Shown: in pieces, positions 1-7,727 of the stretch
How positions within the stretch are numbered: position 1 is the first letter of the stretch
Layout: each line of letters starts with the position of its first letter
Source: an uncultured Clostridium sp.
Lineage (GTDB): Bacteria > Bacillota > Clostridia > Peptostreptococcales > Peptostreptococcaceae
Assembly: GCA_900539645.1 (NCBI GenBank)
Contig: UQCY01000042.1
Location: 1-13,289, forward strand
Reading direction: 5' to 3'
DNA: 13,289 bases
The notes under the pieces: model-generated
Database searches by the model: none
Seen by the model: only the letters and a program-made list of their open reading frames with translations
What the model was told of the DNA's origin: nothing
Position numbers and translations under genes: made by a program

Positions 1-55
1 GCCGAACGGCACGCTCCGTGGTGTGAGAGGGGCTACAAGTTAGCCCCTACTTGAT
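1..55 (+). mobile_element. 3' end of a group II intron (domains V-VI), cut by window edge
   Basis: Bases 1-10 form the tip of domain V (GCC-GAAC-GGC). They are followed by a two-base AC bulge and then GCTCCGTGGT, which would pair with a strand left of the window. A GTGAG-type linker leads into domain VI. Its stem GAGAGGGGCTA (26-36) pairs with TAGCCCCT (41-48) and CTT (50-52), leaving A49 bulged as the lariat branch point. The intron would end at TTGAT (about 55), seven bases from the branch, as is usual for bacterial group II introns. The reverse-transcriptase/maturase ORF, if there is one, lies outside the window. The call rests on this fold and on resemblance to domain V/VI consensus. Only the tip of domain V is visible, so the intron class and completeness cannot be judged. 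Confidence 0.75.
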
Positions 56-68
56 AATCCTATCTATT

Positions 69-240
69 TTATAAATTGAAGTCGTAAATGAAGAACTTCA
101 TATCTGCCATCTGTCCATCAACCTCTACTTTTTCTCTTTTTTCTCCTCTTCTAGTCATACCATTGTGTTCATAGAATCCAAAGTTACAAGTTGTATCAGT
201 AAATAAGTAGAAATCATTCATACCATCAGATTTCATATAT
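69..240 (-). pseudogene. 3' remnant of a GNAT-family N-acetyltransferase
   Basis: Reading the minus strand from about 240 down to a TAA at 71-69 gives roughly 56 residues typical of the C-terminal end of GNAT acetyltransferases. The segment DFYLFTDTTCNFGFYEHNG matches the family's last acetyl-CoA-binding strand and helix (the 'FYe..GF' motif), and it is followed by a terminal beta hairpin ending FFIYDFNL. The first two thirds of the enzyme, including the acetyl-CoA pyrophosphate-binding loop, are missing. The frame stays open a little beyond 240, but there the sequence belongs to the MerR remnant on the other strand. The intron 3' end lies only about 14 bases past the stop codon. This is a broken gene and presumably encodes no active enzyme. 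Confidence 0.75.
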
Positions 241-243
241 TTA

Positions 244-777
244 TTGAATAGAAGAAAAGAAGTACTTGAGGATAAATTGCAGAAATTGAGTAAGTGTGAT
301 GAGGTAAGAAATAAAAACTATATAAAAGTTGTTGAGTGTGAGGAAGAAAAATTTTTCTACACACCTTTTAAGTTTGAGGACGACGATTTAAAGCAGCTTA
401 TATCACATATAAAGGATGTTTGGACAGTTGACGAATACTGCAAAGGAATAGGAAGTTTTGTTTCGGTTGAAAAGATACAAAGAGGAGAATTTGAGGAATA
501 TGATGGTTTATTTATAGAAATGTTAGATGATATAGATTCTGATAATATGATAATAAAGCCAAAGGGAAAATATATTTGTGCGTATCATATGGGAGATTGG
601 GATACACTGCCAGATTTTTATGATGAAATTGTAAAATACGCAGAAGAAAATAATCTAACACTTGTTGGATATTCTTTTGAAATAGGAATGAACGACTTTG
701 CTATTTCAGATATGGAGGATTATATTACTCAAATTATGATAAGAGTTGAAGAAAATAACATCAATAGTGTAAAATAA
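244..777 (+). pseudogene. MerR-family regulator lacking its DNA-binding domain (linker and effector domain only)
   Basis: The 177-residue frame begins with the coiled dimerisation helix of MerR proteins (NRRKEVLEDKLQKL) and continues as a GyrI-like/BmrR-type effector-binding domain. The stretch GKYICAYHMGDWDTLPDFY followed by ENNLTLVGYSFE (about residues 107-148) is characteristic. Full-length members are about 270 residues. The roughly 100-residue winged-helix DNA-binding part is absent, and an in-frame stop lies upstream at 208-210. The only start near the left edge is a TTG at 244 without a Shine-Dalgarno sequence. I therefore read it as a 5'-truncated gene fused to the GNAT remnant. It could still make a free effector-binding domain if transcribed, but no promoter is visible. 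The family call is firm; pseudogene status is inferred. Confidence 0.75.
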
Positions 778-860
778 ATTATTGGAATTAAAGAGATGAT
801 AAATTCTAAATAAAGGTTAGAATGATAAATTTTATAATATAAAAATAGAGAGGAAAAAAG

Positions 861-2162
861 ATGAATTTACCAGAAAGATTTTTAAATGATGTTAAGGAGC
901 TTTTAGGAGATGAGTTTGAAGATTTTATAAAAAGCTACGAGCAGAAAAAAACTACTGCTATAAGAGTAAATACAATGAAAATGGAAAAAGATAGATTAAA
1001 AGAGCTTTTAGATTGTAATACAGAGGATATTCCATGGGCAGAAGAAGGGCTTTATTACGATGAAGATGAATACAAACCAGGGAGAAATCCACTTCATGAT
1101 GCAGGAGCATACTACTTACAGGAGCCTTCTGCAATGAGCGTTGTACCAAAGGCTGATATACAAGAAGGAGATAGAGTTCTTGATATGTGTGCTGCACCTG
1201 GAGGAAAATCTACATATATATTATCAAAGTTAAATAATACAGGGCTTTTAGTATCTAATGAGATAAATGCGACTAGAATAAAGGCACTTGGAGAAAATCT
1301 TGAGAGATTTGGAGCAGCCAATGCGATAATAACTAATACAGATTCTAAGGGATTGTTAAAAGTATTTGAAGGATATTTTGATAAGGTTATAATAGATGCA
1401 CCTTGTTCTGGAGAAGGTATGTTTAGAAAAGATCAGGTTGCAATCGACGATTGGAGCTATGCAAAGGTAATAGAATGTAGAGATATTCAGCATGAAATAA
1501 TTAGAGATGGATATAAAATGCTTAAAAATGGAGGAACTTTAGTCTATTCAACTTGTACTTTTGCAAAGGAAGAGGACGAAGATATAATAGACGGATTTGC
1601 AGAAGAATTTGAAAATGCAGAGGTTGTACTAAAGGAAAGATTATGGCCACACAAGGTAAAAGGAGAAGGACACTTTGTAGCTAAGATAATAAAACACGAC
1701 GAAGAGGATTGTAGTGTAAAACCAGCGAAATTCAAAAGATTGGATAAAGAGCTAAAAGATTACAGAGATTTTGAAAAAAAATTCTTAAACATAAAACTAG
1801 ATGGAGACTTCTTTATAAGAGGAGAAAACTTATATCTAATGCCTAAAGATTCTCCAGATACTAAGAAGATAAAACTACTAAGACAAGGATTACATCTTGG
1901 TGAGTTAAAGAAAAATAGATTTGAGCCTTCTCACGCATTGGCTCATTATCTTAAAAAAGAAGATGTTAAAAACTTTGCTGATTTTAAATTTGACTCAGAT
2001 GAGATAAAAGCTTATATGAGTGGAGATGTAATAAGCACTGGAGAGAGCAGAGGATGGATAATTGTAGGTGTTGAAGGCGTTTCTCTAGGTTGGGGAAAAG
2101 AGTCTGGAGGAGTTATAAAAAATAGATATCCTAAAGGACTTAGAAGAAAAATTCAACTTTAG
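861..2162 (+). CDS. RsmF/RsmB-type rRNA cytosine-C5 methyltransferase
   Basis: A 433-residue SAM-dependent RNA m5C methyltransferase of the NOL1/NOP2/Sun family, expected to act on 16S rRNA in the cytoplasm. Visible motifs are the SAM-binding motif VLDMCAAPGGKST (107-119), DAPCSGEGMFRK (179-190) and YSTCTF (229-234). Cys232 is the presumed nucleophile and Cys182 the release cysteine. The GMFRK extension after PCSGE and the C-terminal domain (about 300-433, with GLHLGELKKNRFEPSHALA and a PUA-like end) are typical of RsmF (YebU)-like proteins rather than RsmB. The ATG at 861 follows AGAGAGGA at a good distance. A TATAAT at 833-838 could be its -10 element, but I see no clear -35. The gene stands alone, with about 110 bases before signal peptidase. 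The exact target cytosine cannot be told from the sequence. Confidence 0.93.
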   Translation: MNLPERFLNDVKELLGDEFEDFIKSYEQKKTTAIRVNTMKMEKDRLKELLDCNTEDIPWAEEGLYYDEDEYKPGRNPLHDAGAYYLQEPSAMSVVPKADIQEGDRVLDMCAAPGGKSTYILSKLNNTGLLVSNEINATRIKALGENLERFGAANAIITNTDSKGLLKVFEGYFDKVIIDAPCSGEGMFRKDQVAIDDWSYAKVIECRDIQHEIIRDGYKMLKNGGTLVYSTCTFAKEEDEDIIDGFAEEFENAEVVLKERLWPHKVKGEGHFVAKIIKHDEEDCSVKPAKFKRLDKELKDYRDFEKKFLNIKLDGDFFIRGENLYLMPKDSPDTKKIKLLRQGLHLGELKKNRFEPSHALAHYLKKEDVKNFADFKFDSDEIKAYMSGDVISTGESRGWIIVGVEGVSLGWGKESGGVIKNRYPKGLRRKIQL

Positions 2163-2274
2163 AAAAATGAAAGACGAAATTATAAAAAAGTGATATAGTA
2201 TAAGTATGTTTTGAAGACAACTGATATTTTCAAAGCGTATTTATATTTATTTGTTATGATTGGAGATGAAGCTT

Positions 2275-2922
2275 TTGAGTAAAAAAGATAAAAACGAAAA
2301 TAAAAAAGCAGAAAAAGAGAATAAAGGAGCTTTTTCTGTAGTAAAAGAATGGGTTGGAATAATAGTAACAGCCCTTATAATAGCAGGTGTAGTAGTTCAG
2401 TTTGTTAGACCTACAAGAGTTGATGGAGAATCAATGCTTTCTACACTTCAGGATAGAGATTATCTAATAGTTAATACTATAAAATATAAAATAGGAGATC
2501 CAAAGAGAGGGGATATTATAATATTTGACACAGATATGCCTATTGATGGATACTCAGATTTGTCTGTGGAAACAAGAAACCCACTTAGAAGAGCTATGGA
2601 CTTTATTCTTCACGATGACAGCAGAGGTAAAGACCTTGTAAAAAGGGTAATAGGTGTTGGTGGAGACCATGTACAGATATCTAACGGAGAAGTTAGAGTA
2701 AATGGTGAAGTAATAGATGAGCCTTATTTAGATGAAGGAATGTACACAGAAGGAGATGTCGATGTTGTAGTTCCTGAAGGAAAGGTATTCGCAATGGGAG
2801 ATAATAGAGTAAATAGCTTAGATAGTAGATTCCCAGAAGTTGGATTAATAGACGAAAAAGATATAATGGGCCATGTTATGCTTAGACTATTCCCAATGTC
2901 TAGCTTTGGCTTTGTAGATTAA
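2275..2922 (+). CDS. lepB: Signal peptidase I
   Basis: Type I signal peptidase, the membrane serine/lysine protease that removes signal peptides from exported proteins. After a Lys/Glu-rich cytoplasmic start comes one membrane segment (WVGIIVTALIIAGVVVQF, about residues 26-43). Box B follows with the catalytic serine (DGESM, Ser53), then the general-base lysine in KRVIGVGGD (Lys123) and box E (GDNRVNSLDSR, 175-185). The length of 215 residues is normal for Gram-positive single-TM enzymes. I chose the TTG at 2275 because GGAG (2262-2265) sits 9 bases before it. An in-frame ATG at 2266 directly abuts that GGAG and a TTG at 2260 has no ribosome binding site, but neither is excluded. It leads a tight group with the next two genes (18 bases to the first). 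Confidence 0.94.
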   Translation: MSKKDKNENKKAEKENKGAFSVVKEWVGIIVTALIIAGVVVQFVRPTRVDGESMLSTLQDRDYLIVNTIKYKIGDPKRGDIIIFDTDMPIDGYSDLSVETRNPLRRAMDFILHDDSRGKDLVKRVIGVGGDHVQISNGEVRVNGEVIDEPYLDEGMYTEGDVDVVVPEGKVFAMGDNRVNSLDSRFPEVGLIDEKDIMGHVMLRLFPMSSFGFVD

Positions 2923-2940
2923 TTTTAAGGAATTAGAAAA

Positions 2941-3735
2941 ATGAGAATAGGTGTAGCTTGTTTATACTATGAAATAGAAAAAACTCTAGAGATTATAGAG
3001 CGAAATAGAGATTTTATCAATCATTTAGAAATAGGGATAGACACAGTTGCTCAAATTAACAAGGTAGCTCCTTTTATCGACAAGATAGAGGAGCTTGGCT
3101 TGTCTATTGGAGTACATTTGGCTATGGAGATAAATACATGTGAGGAAATAGAGTGTATTAGAATCTCTTGGGCAAAGTTCTGTTCTGATATGTGTAGAGG
3201 TGTTGAATTTTTAAAACCAGAGTATTTAAATTTACATCTTGGATATGCTATGAAAAATAGATTTTTAAAGGATAAGAAAAGATATTTAAATAATTCTGTG
3301 GATTTATTTTTTAAACTAGAAGAAAATTTGCAAAGGTTATCAAGAGTTCCTGTGATAACTGTGGAAAACTCATACAGTTTAGAGGGTGGAGATTTAATGA
3401 ATACGGGGATATCCACAGGAGAATTTGAGTATATTTTTGAAAATACAAATAAAATAAGGGAAAAAGTTGATATGCCTTATTTCTGCTTTGATACAGGGCA
3501 CTGTATTTTAAGTGAAGATGACTATTCTACTCTTAAAGAATATACAAAGGTTGTTCATATTAGTGATTGCAGCGGTGAAGTAGACGATCATGTTGAAATT
3601 TTCTCCGGTAGACTTACAGGGGAAGAGCTGCAAGCAGCAATAGATATGAGTCCAGATTACGCAGTAATAGAGGTTAAGTCAGAGTATTTGGAGAATAGTA
3701 TAACTAGGGTTAAAGAATTTTTTAAAATAATATAA
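2941..3735 (+). CDS. TIM-barrel sugar-phosphate isomerase/epimerase-like protein (AP endonuclease 2 superfamily)
   Basis: A 264-residue protein of the xylose-isomerase-like TIM-barrel superfamily (AP_endonuc_2 fold). Motifs spaced along the barrel carry likely metal ligands: VHLAME (His59), NLHLGY (His99), ITVENS (Glu142), FCFDTGHC (Asp184, His187), VHISDCSGEVDDH (His206, His217) and VIEVKSE (Glu244). These are the positions where isomerases, epimerases and endonuclease IV bind divalent metals. The protein clearly differs from the true endonuclease IV at 6237. AAGGA lies 11 bases before the ATG. It sits between signal peptidase and the kinase-like gene with short gaps, so co-transcription is likely. 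The sequence gives no substrate; a sugar or sugar phosphate is the usual guess for this family. Confidence 0.8.
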   Translation: MRIGVACLYYEIEKTLEIIERNRDFINHLEIGIDTVAQINKVAPFIDKIEELGLSIGVHLAMEINTCEEIECIRISWAKFCSDMCRGVEFLKPEYLNLHLGYAMKNRFLKDKKRYLNNSVDLFFKLEENLQRLSRVPVITVENSYSLEGGDLMNTGISTGEFEYIFENTNKIREKVDMPYFCFDTGHCILSEDDYSTLKEYTKVVHISDCSGEVDDHVEIFSGRLTGEELQAAIDMSPDYAVIEVKSEYLENSITRVKEFFKII

Positions 3736-3763
3736 TAATAAGTAAGTGTTAAATAAACAATTT

Positions 3764-3769
3764 GGGAGG
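3764..3769 (+). promoter_or_regulatory. Ribosome binding site that fixes the kinase-like gene start
   Basis: GGGAGG lies 6 bases before the ATG at 3776. It falls inside a longer open frame that begins at a GTG at 3746, so the shorter start is clearly preferred. Confidence 0.85.
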
Positions 3770-3775
3770 TTTGAG

Positions 3776-5437
3776 ATGGGAGTAATAGAAGTTAAAGTTG
3801 ACGGAAAAATTGAAAAATTTGAAAGAAAAAATAGAGATTATTTACTTCTTTCTGAAATAGCAGATGAGTTTAACGAAGCACATGATGGGGTTGTAACAGC
3901 AGCGATAAAGGGGAAATCTCTTTGTGATTTATACGAAAAAGTATACAACGGTGAAGAGGTAGAGCTTTTAGATTTTTATAATGAAGATGGAGCTAGAGTG
4001 TACTTTAGAGGCCTTTCTTTTGTATTTATAACAGCTTGCAGAAAACTTTATGAAAAAATGGAAGTTACAGTAGAGCACTCTTTATCAAATGGTGTCTACT
4101 ATAGTATGGATATAGGTAGAGAACTTACAGATAAAGATATAGAAGATATAAAAAATAAAATGAGAAATATAGTAGCTGAAGATTGTCCGATTAAAAAGGT
4201 TGTAATGGATAAATTGGATGCTGGACAGATTTTTAGAATACTTAGTAGAGAAGATAAAGCAGAACTTATAGAAAATAAGGATGAAGAGAATGCAAAAATA
4301 TATGTGTGTGAAGGTTATATAGATCATTTTTATGGAATGATGCCACCTTCTACAAAATATATGGATGTATTTGATGTAGTTAAATACAAAAAAGGTGTTG
4401 TTCTTATGGGGCCATCAGAAGATGATGCACTAGTTCCAGAGAAGTTTATAGATCAGCCTAAGCTATCAAATATTTACGATGAGTCTGAAGATTGGGCTGC
4501 AAAATTAGGTGTAATGAATGTGATAGATTTAAATAGAATAATTGAATCTGGAGAATCAGGAGATGTTATAAGAACTGTTGAAGCACTTCATGAGAAGAAG
4601 ATTTCTCAGATTGCCGATATGATAAAAGAAAGAAACAGTAGAGTTATTTTAATAGCAGCTCCTTCATCATCAGGTAAGACAAGTTTTGCACACAGACTTT
4701 CTATACAGATGAGGGTTAGTGGAGTAAAATCTAGAGCAATTTCTTTAGATGATTACTTTATAGAAAGAGAGCATACACCTCGTAAGGCAGATGGTTCTTA
4801 TGACTATGAATCTATAAATGCTATAGATGTTGAAAAATTCAATGAAGACATGAACACGCTTTTAAGTGGTGGAGAAATTGAGATAATAAGATACGATTTT
4901 AAAACTGGTAAGAGAGTGTTTACTGGAGAGATGATGTCTATTGGAGAAAATGAATCTATAATAATCGAGGGAATACATGGACTAAATCCTAAATTAACTG
5001 CTCATATAGATGATAGTAAAAAATTTAGAATATATATAAGTGCATTAACTCAGATAAATCTTGATTCTCACAACAGAATACCTACAACAGATTTAAGACT
5101 TATAAGAAGAATTGTAAGGGACTCTAATTTTAGAGGATATAGTGCAGAAGATACTATAAAAAGTTGGAAGAATGTAAGAGAGGGAGAAAAAGAGAATATA
5201 TTCCCTTATCAAGAAGAGGCAGATGCTATGTTTAATTCAGCGTGTGTATACGAAATTTCAGTATTAAAGAAATATGTAGAGCCACTTTTAAAGGAAGTAG
5301 ATCCAGAAAGTATAGAATATATTGAGGCAGCAAGAATACTTAGCTTTATACAATACTTTGCTACGATAGAGGATGTTTCTGATATACCATCAACATCTAT
5401 TGTCAGAGAATTTATTGGAGGAAGCAAAATAGTTTAA
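3776..5437 (+). CDS. Uridine kinase/phosphoribulokinase-like nucleoside kinase with ThrRS-like N-terminal domains
   Basis: A 553-residue multidomain protein. Residues 1-80 resemble a TGS-type beta-grasp domain. Residues about 95-220 resemble the second additional (editing-site-like) domain of threonyl-tRNA synthetase, with EHSLSNGVYYSMD followed by the helix ELTDKDIEDIKNKMRNIVAED. Residues about 285-500 form a P-loop kinase of the uridine kinase/phosphoribulokinase family: Walker A APSSSGKTS (295-303), the acidic SLDDYF segment after strand 2, YDYESINAID, RYDFKTGKR, and IIIEGIHGLNP as the Walker B-like region. The family is annotated in clostridia as a nucleoside kinase; the role of the ThrRS-like part is not established from what I can see. 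It is the last gene of the lepB-TIM barrel-kinase group, and the next gene has its own promoter. Confidence 0.88.
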   Translation: MGVIEVKVDGKIEKFERKNRDYLLLSEIADEFNEAHDGVVTAAIKGKSLCDLYEKVYNGEEVELLDFYNEDGARVYFRGLSFVFITACRKLYEKMEVTVEHSLSNGVYYSMDIGRELTDKDIEDIKNKMRNIVAEDCPIKKVVMDKLDAGQIFRILSREDKAELIENKDEENAKIYVCEGYIDHFYGMMPPSTKYMDVFDVVKYKKGVVLMGPSEDDALVPEKFIDQPKLSNIYDESEDWAAKLGVMNVIDLNRIIESGESGDVIRTVEALHEKKISQIADMIKERNSRVILIAAPSSSGKTSFAHRLSIQMRVSGVKSRAISLDDYFIEREHTPRKADGSYDYESINAIDVEKFNEDMNTLLSGGEIEIIRYDFKTGKRVFTGEMMSIGENESIIIEGIHGLNPKLTAHIDDSKKFRIYISALTQINLDSHNRIPTTDLRLIRRIVRDSNFRGYSAEDTIKSWKNVREGEKENIFPYQEEADAMFNSACVYEISVLKKYVEPLLKEVDPESIEYIEAARILSFIQYFATIEDVSDIPSTSIVREFIGGSKIV

Positions 5438-5454
5438 TGACATAAAATTTTTTT

Positions 5455-5484
5455 TTGACAATATAAGGATTGGTAATATATAAT
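5455..5484 (+). promoter_or_regulatory. Sigma-A promoter of the ArsR-like gene
   Basis: TTGACA (5455-5460), an 18-base spacer and TATAAT (5479-5484): both hexamers are perfect. Transcription would start near 5491, about 40 bases before the ATG at 5533. Confidence 0.85.
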
Positions 5485-5532
5485 TGAGAGTAGTATGATT
5501 TATATTAAAAAATTTTTTTAGGAGAGAGAATT

Positions 5533-6084
5533 ATGAAAGAGGTAATGGTTTTAAGAGATTTAGAATGTATAAAAGCTGTGGCGCATCCAAAAAGAATAGA
5601 AATATTAAACCAGTTCAAAAATTCTCCACTATCTGCTAAACAATTGTCAGAAATTTTAGAAGAACCTCATGCAAAAATAAACTACCATATAAAGATGCTT
5701 TATAAGGTGGGGATATTAGATTTAGTAGAGGAAAAAATAAAATCAGGAATAGTTGAAAAATACTATTATCCAACAGCTAAAAGTATAGAGATAGGGAAGA
5801 ATGTTTTTAATTTTTCATTAGCAGGAAAAATTGAAGGGGAAACTGATGAGTTCTATGTAAATAAGTTTGAAGATGTTAGCGAAGCGTTTTTCAATGCTGC
5901 TGAAGCTGGAAAATTAAGTGGATCTAATATAGAAGATTTCCACAATGTAGAATTATCAAAAGAAGAAGCTGAAGAAATAAAAGAAACTCTTCGTGCAAAA
6001 TTAGAGGAAATATCAGCTAGAGAAAACAGAGATGCTGATAGAGAACGTTACGAAGTAGCTTTTGTTTCTATACCAGAAAAATAG
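5533..6084 (+). CDS. ArsR-like winged-helix transcriptional regulator
   Basis: A 183-residue DNA-binding protein. The N-terminal part (about 8-85) is a winged helix of the ArsR/HTH_20 type. It contains AVAHPKRIEILNQF, then the helix-turn-helix LSAKQLSEILEEPHAKINYHIKML (33-56) and the wing GILDLVEEKIKSGIVEKYYYP. The C-terminal half (about 95-183) is acidic and helical and matches no domain I can name. There is no CxC-type metal site in the HTH helices, so metal sensing is not indicated. AGGAGAG lies just upstream of the ATG. It has its own promoter and terminator and appears to be a single-gene unit; the target is unknown. Autoregulation would be usual, but no obvious operator palindrome is seen at the promoter. 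Confidence 0.85.
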   Translation: MKEVMVLRDLECIKAVAHPKRIEILNQFKNSPLSAKQLSEILEEPHAKINYHIKMLYKVGILDLVEEKIKSGIVEKYYYPTAKSIEIGKNVFNFSLAGKIEGETDEFYVNKFEDVSEAFFNAAEAGKLSGSNIEDFHNVELSKEEAEEIKETLRAKLEEISARENRDADRERYEVAFVSIPEK

Positions 6085-6108
6085 AAATTATGATATGTAA
6101 GATATAAC

Positions 6109-6157
6109 AAGGGATATCTAGTTAATTTGTGGTTAATTAGAATCCCTTATTTTTTTG
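6109..6157 (+). terminator. Intrinsic terminator after the ArsR-like gene
   Basis: AAGGGAT (6109-6115) pairs with ATCCCTT (6142-6148). An inner CTA/TTAA helix extends the stem, and a seven-T run follows. Confidence 0.85.
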
Positions 6158-6236
6158 TTTTGGTTATTATATAATTTTTAGGGTATAAGAATGTATATGA
6201 AATTACGAAATTTATAATTTATCAGGAGGATTATTT

Positions 6237-7064
6237 ATGTTTACTATAGGTGCACATGTTTCAATAGCAAAAGGTTTTAAAAAGGCAGCTCAGATTTCTG
6301 TGGATATAGGAGCAAATACGTTCCAGTTTTTCAGTAGAAATCCAAGAGGTGGAAATGCAAAAGAATTTAATGAAAAGGATATGGATGCGTTTCAGAAGAT
6401 TAGAGAGGAAAATAATTTTGGAAAATTATTAGCACATGCTCCATATACTATGAATTTAGCAGCTGCAAATGAAGATACTTATGAATTTGCAAAGATGGTT
6501 ATTAGAGAAGATGTTAAGAGAATGGATTCAATAGGTGTTGAGTACATTTGTTTCCATCCAGGAAGCCATGTAGGTGGCGGAGTTGAAGAAGGTACTAGAA
6601 AGATAATAGAAGGGCTTAATCAGGCTATAACTGGAGATGAGAATATAACTGTACTTCTTGAAACTATGTCTGGAAAAGGTACTGAGATAGGAAGAAGTTT
6701 TGAGGAGATAAGAGCTATAATAGACGGCGTTGAGCATAATGAAAGAATAGGTGTATGTATGGATACATGTCATATATTCTCTGCTGGATACGATATAGTT
6801 AATGATTTAGATGGTGTTTTAGATGAGTTTGATAGAGTGATTGGTCTTGATAGATTAAAGACTATACATTTGAATGATAGTATGATGCCTTTTGGAAAGC
6901 ATAAGGATAGACATGCTGGTATAGGTGAAGGAGAGATTGGGATGAAGGCTCTTTTAGAGGTTGTTAATCATCCTAAATTAAGAGATATTCCATTCTTCTT
7001 GGAAACTCCTTATGATGATGAGGGACATGGAAGAGAAATTGCAATGCTAAAAGAAAATAGATAA
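6237..7064 (+). CDS. nfo: Endonuclease IV (AP endonuclease)
   Basis: Zinc-dependent AP endonuclease that cuts the DNA backbone 5' of abasic sites in base-excision repair. All nine metal-ligand positions of the family can be placed in the 275-residue sequence: His67 (LAHAPY), His107 (CFHPGSH), Glu142 (LLETMSGKG), Asp176 and His179 ([13 protein letters not shown]), His211 (TIHLND), Asp224 and His226 ([10 protein letters not shown]), and Glu256 (FLETP). The N-terminus begins with the expected IGAHVS. The length is close to the 280-residue norm. AGGAGGA lies 6 bases before the ATG. The gene follows the ArsR-like terminator, so it needs its own promoter; a TATAAT at 6170-6175 is a possible -10, without a good -35. 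Confidence 0.97.
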   Translation: MFTIGAHVSIAKGFKKAAQISVDIGANTFQFFSRNPRGGNAKEFNEKDMDAFQKIREENNFGKLLAHAPYTMNLAAANEDTYEFAKMVIREDVKRMDSIGVEYICFHPGSHVGGGVEEGTRKIIEGLNQAITGDENITVLLETMSGKGTEIGRSFEEIRAIIDGVEHNERIGVCMDTCHIFSAGYDIVNDLDGVLDEFDRVIGLDRLKTIHLNDSMMPFGKHKDRHAGIGEGEIGMKALLEVVNHPKLRDIPFFLETPYDDEGHGREIAMLKENR

Positions 7065-7120
7065 TATAAATAAAGATTAAAACACTAAAAAATTATTACG
7101 ACATCTTATTGAATTATCTA

Positions 7121-7160
7121 TTTTCTTATATTGAAATTTCTACATAAAGAAAAGTTTTTT
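7121..7160 (+). terminator. Possible weak AT-rich terminator after nfo
   Basis: TTTTCTTAT (7121-7129) can pair with ATAAAGAAAA (7144-7153) with one bulged base, and six Ts follow at 7155-7160. The stem has almost no GC, so this is tentative. Confidence 0.35.
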
Positions 7161-7200
7161 AGAATAAAATAATTACAATCTAATTGTCAAAAATTATAGC

Positions 7201-7617
7201 TTATTTTTCGTTATCTTTTTTTACTATGTTATATTCTATAGCATATTCTGATGCAGGGTAGAGTTCGATTTCTACTCTAGGGTTTTCTTTGTCTATGAAG
7301 TCAAATAGCATTACAGGTTTTAGTTGTTTGTCGTTTTTTATTATTCCGCTTTTTTCTAGTCCGTCACAGATGCTTTTTGGATAGTTGTGAAGATCCCCCA
7401 TTTTTTTGTTTGGGAAGTATAGTTTCATGACTGTTATTAGGTTTTCTTCTATTTGTTCACCTTGATATTGTTGGTTTACGTATCCTGCAATCATGTTTTC
7501 GTAAGCTAGATATTTTGAATATTTACCTTTTGCTGGCATCCAAGCCTGTCCATTTACGTTATGTAGTTTGAAATTAGACTTACTTATTGGTCTACCAGGG
7601 ATTACCAGTTTTATCAT
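7201..7617 (-). CDS. RusA-like Holliday-junction resolvase
   Basis: A 138-residue protein of the RusA family, small homodimeric nucleases that resolve Holliday junctions. The start IKLVIPGRPISKSN is the typical first strand. The core segment GDLHNYPKSICDGLEKSGIIKND (74-96) corresponds to the family's D-x-D-N...K...D...D active-site region, with Asp75, Lys81, Asp85 and Asp96 present. The residue that is usually a second aspartate is His77 here. The gene is convergent with nfo and divergent from queG. A promoter lies upstream, and AGGTGG precedes the ATG. RusA genes are often phage-borne, but no other phage gene is nearby, so this looks like a chromosomal copy. Family assignment is fairly firm; activity is not assured. 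Confidence 0.82.
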   Translation of the reverse strand: MIKLVIPGRPISKSNFKLHNVNGQAWMPAKGKYSKYLAYENMIAGYVNQQYQGEQIEENLITVMKLYFPNKKMGDLHNYPKSICDGLEKSGIIKNDKQLKPVMLFDFIDKENPRVEIELYPASEYAIEYNIVKKDNEK

Positions 7618-7662
7618 AATTTACCACCTTTTTTTAATTTGTGTTATCATATTAATAATAAC

Positions 7663-7691
7663 ATTATACTTTTTTAGTGATGTTAAATCAA
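7663..7691 (-). promoter_or_regulatory. Promoter of the RusA-like gene
   Basis: On the minus strand, TTGATT (7691-7686), a 17-base spacer and TATAAT (7668-7663) lie about 45 bases before the start codon. Confidence 0.6.
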
Positions 7692-7712
7692 ATTGAATGT
7701 TTCTGAAGTAAA

Positions 7713-7722
7713 AAGGAGGAGG
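7713..7722 (+). promoter_or_regulatory. Strong ribosome binding site supporting a TTG start of queG
   Basis: AAGGAGGAGG ends 5 bases before the TTG at 7728, which makes the non-ATG start convincing. Confidence 0.85.
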
Positions 7723-7727
7723 CATTT

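Noticed and set aside
958..1321. Overlapping minus-strand open frames inside the rRNA methyltransferase gene (and similar ones inside lepB, the kinase, nfo, queG and the lipoprotein gene)
   Set aside because: They lie wholly inside strongly supported genes, have no ribosome binding sites and show no recognisable protein features.
2210..2234. TTTGAA/TTCAAA inverted repeat between the methyltransferase and signal peptidase genes as a terminator
   Set aside because: It is only 6 bp, AT-rich, and lacks a following T-run.
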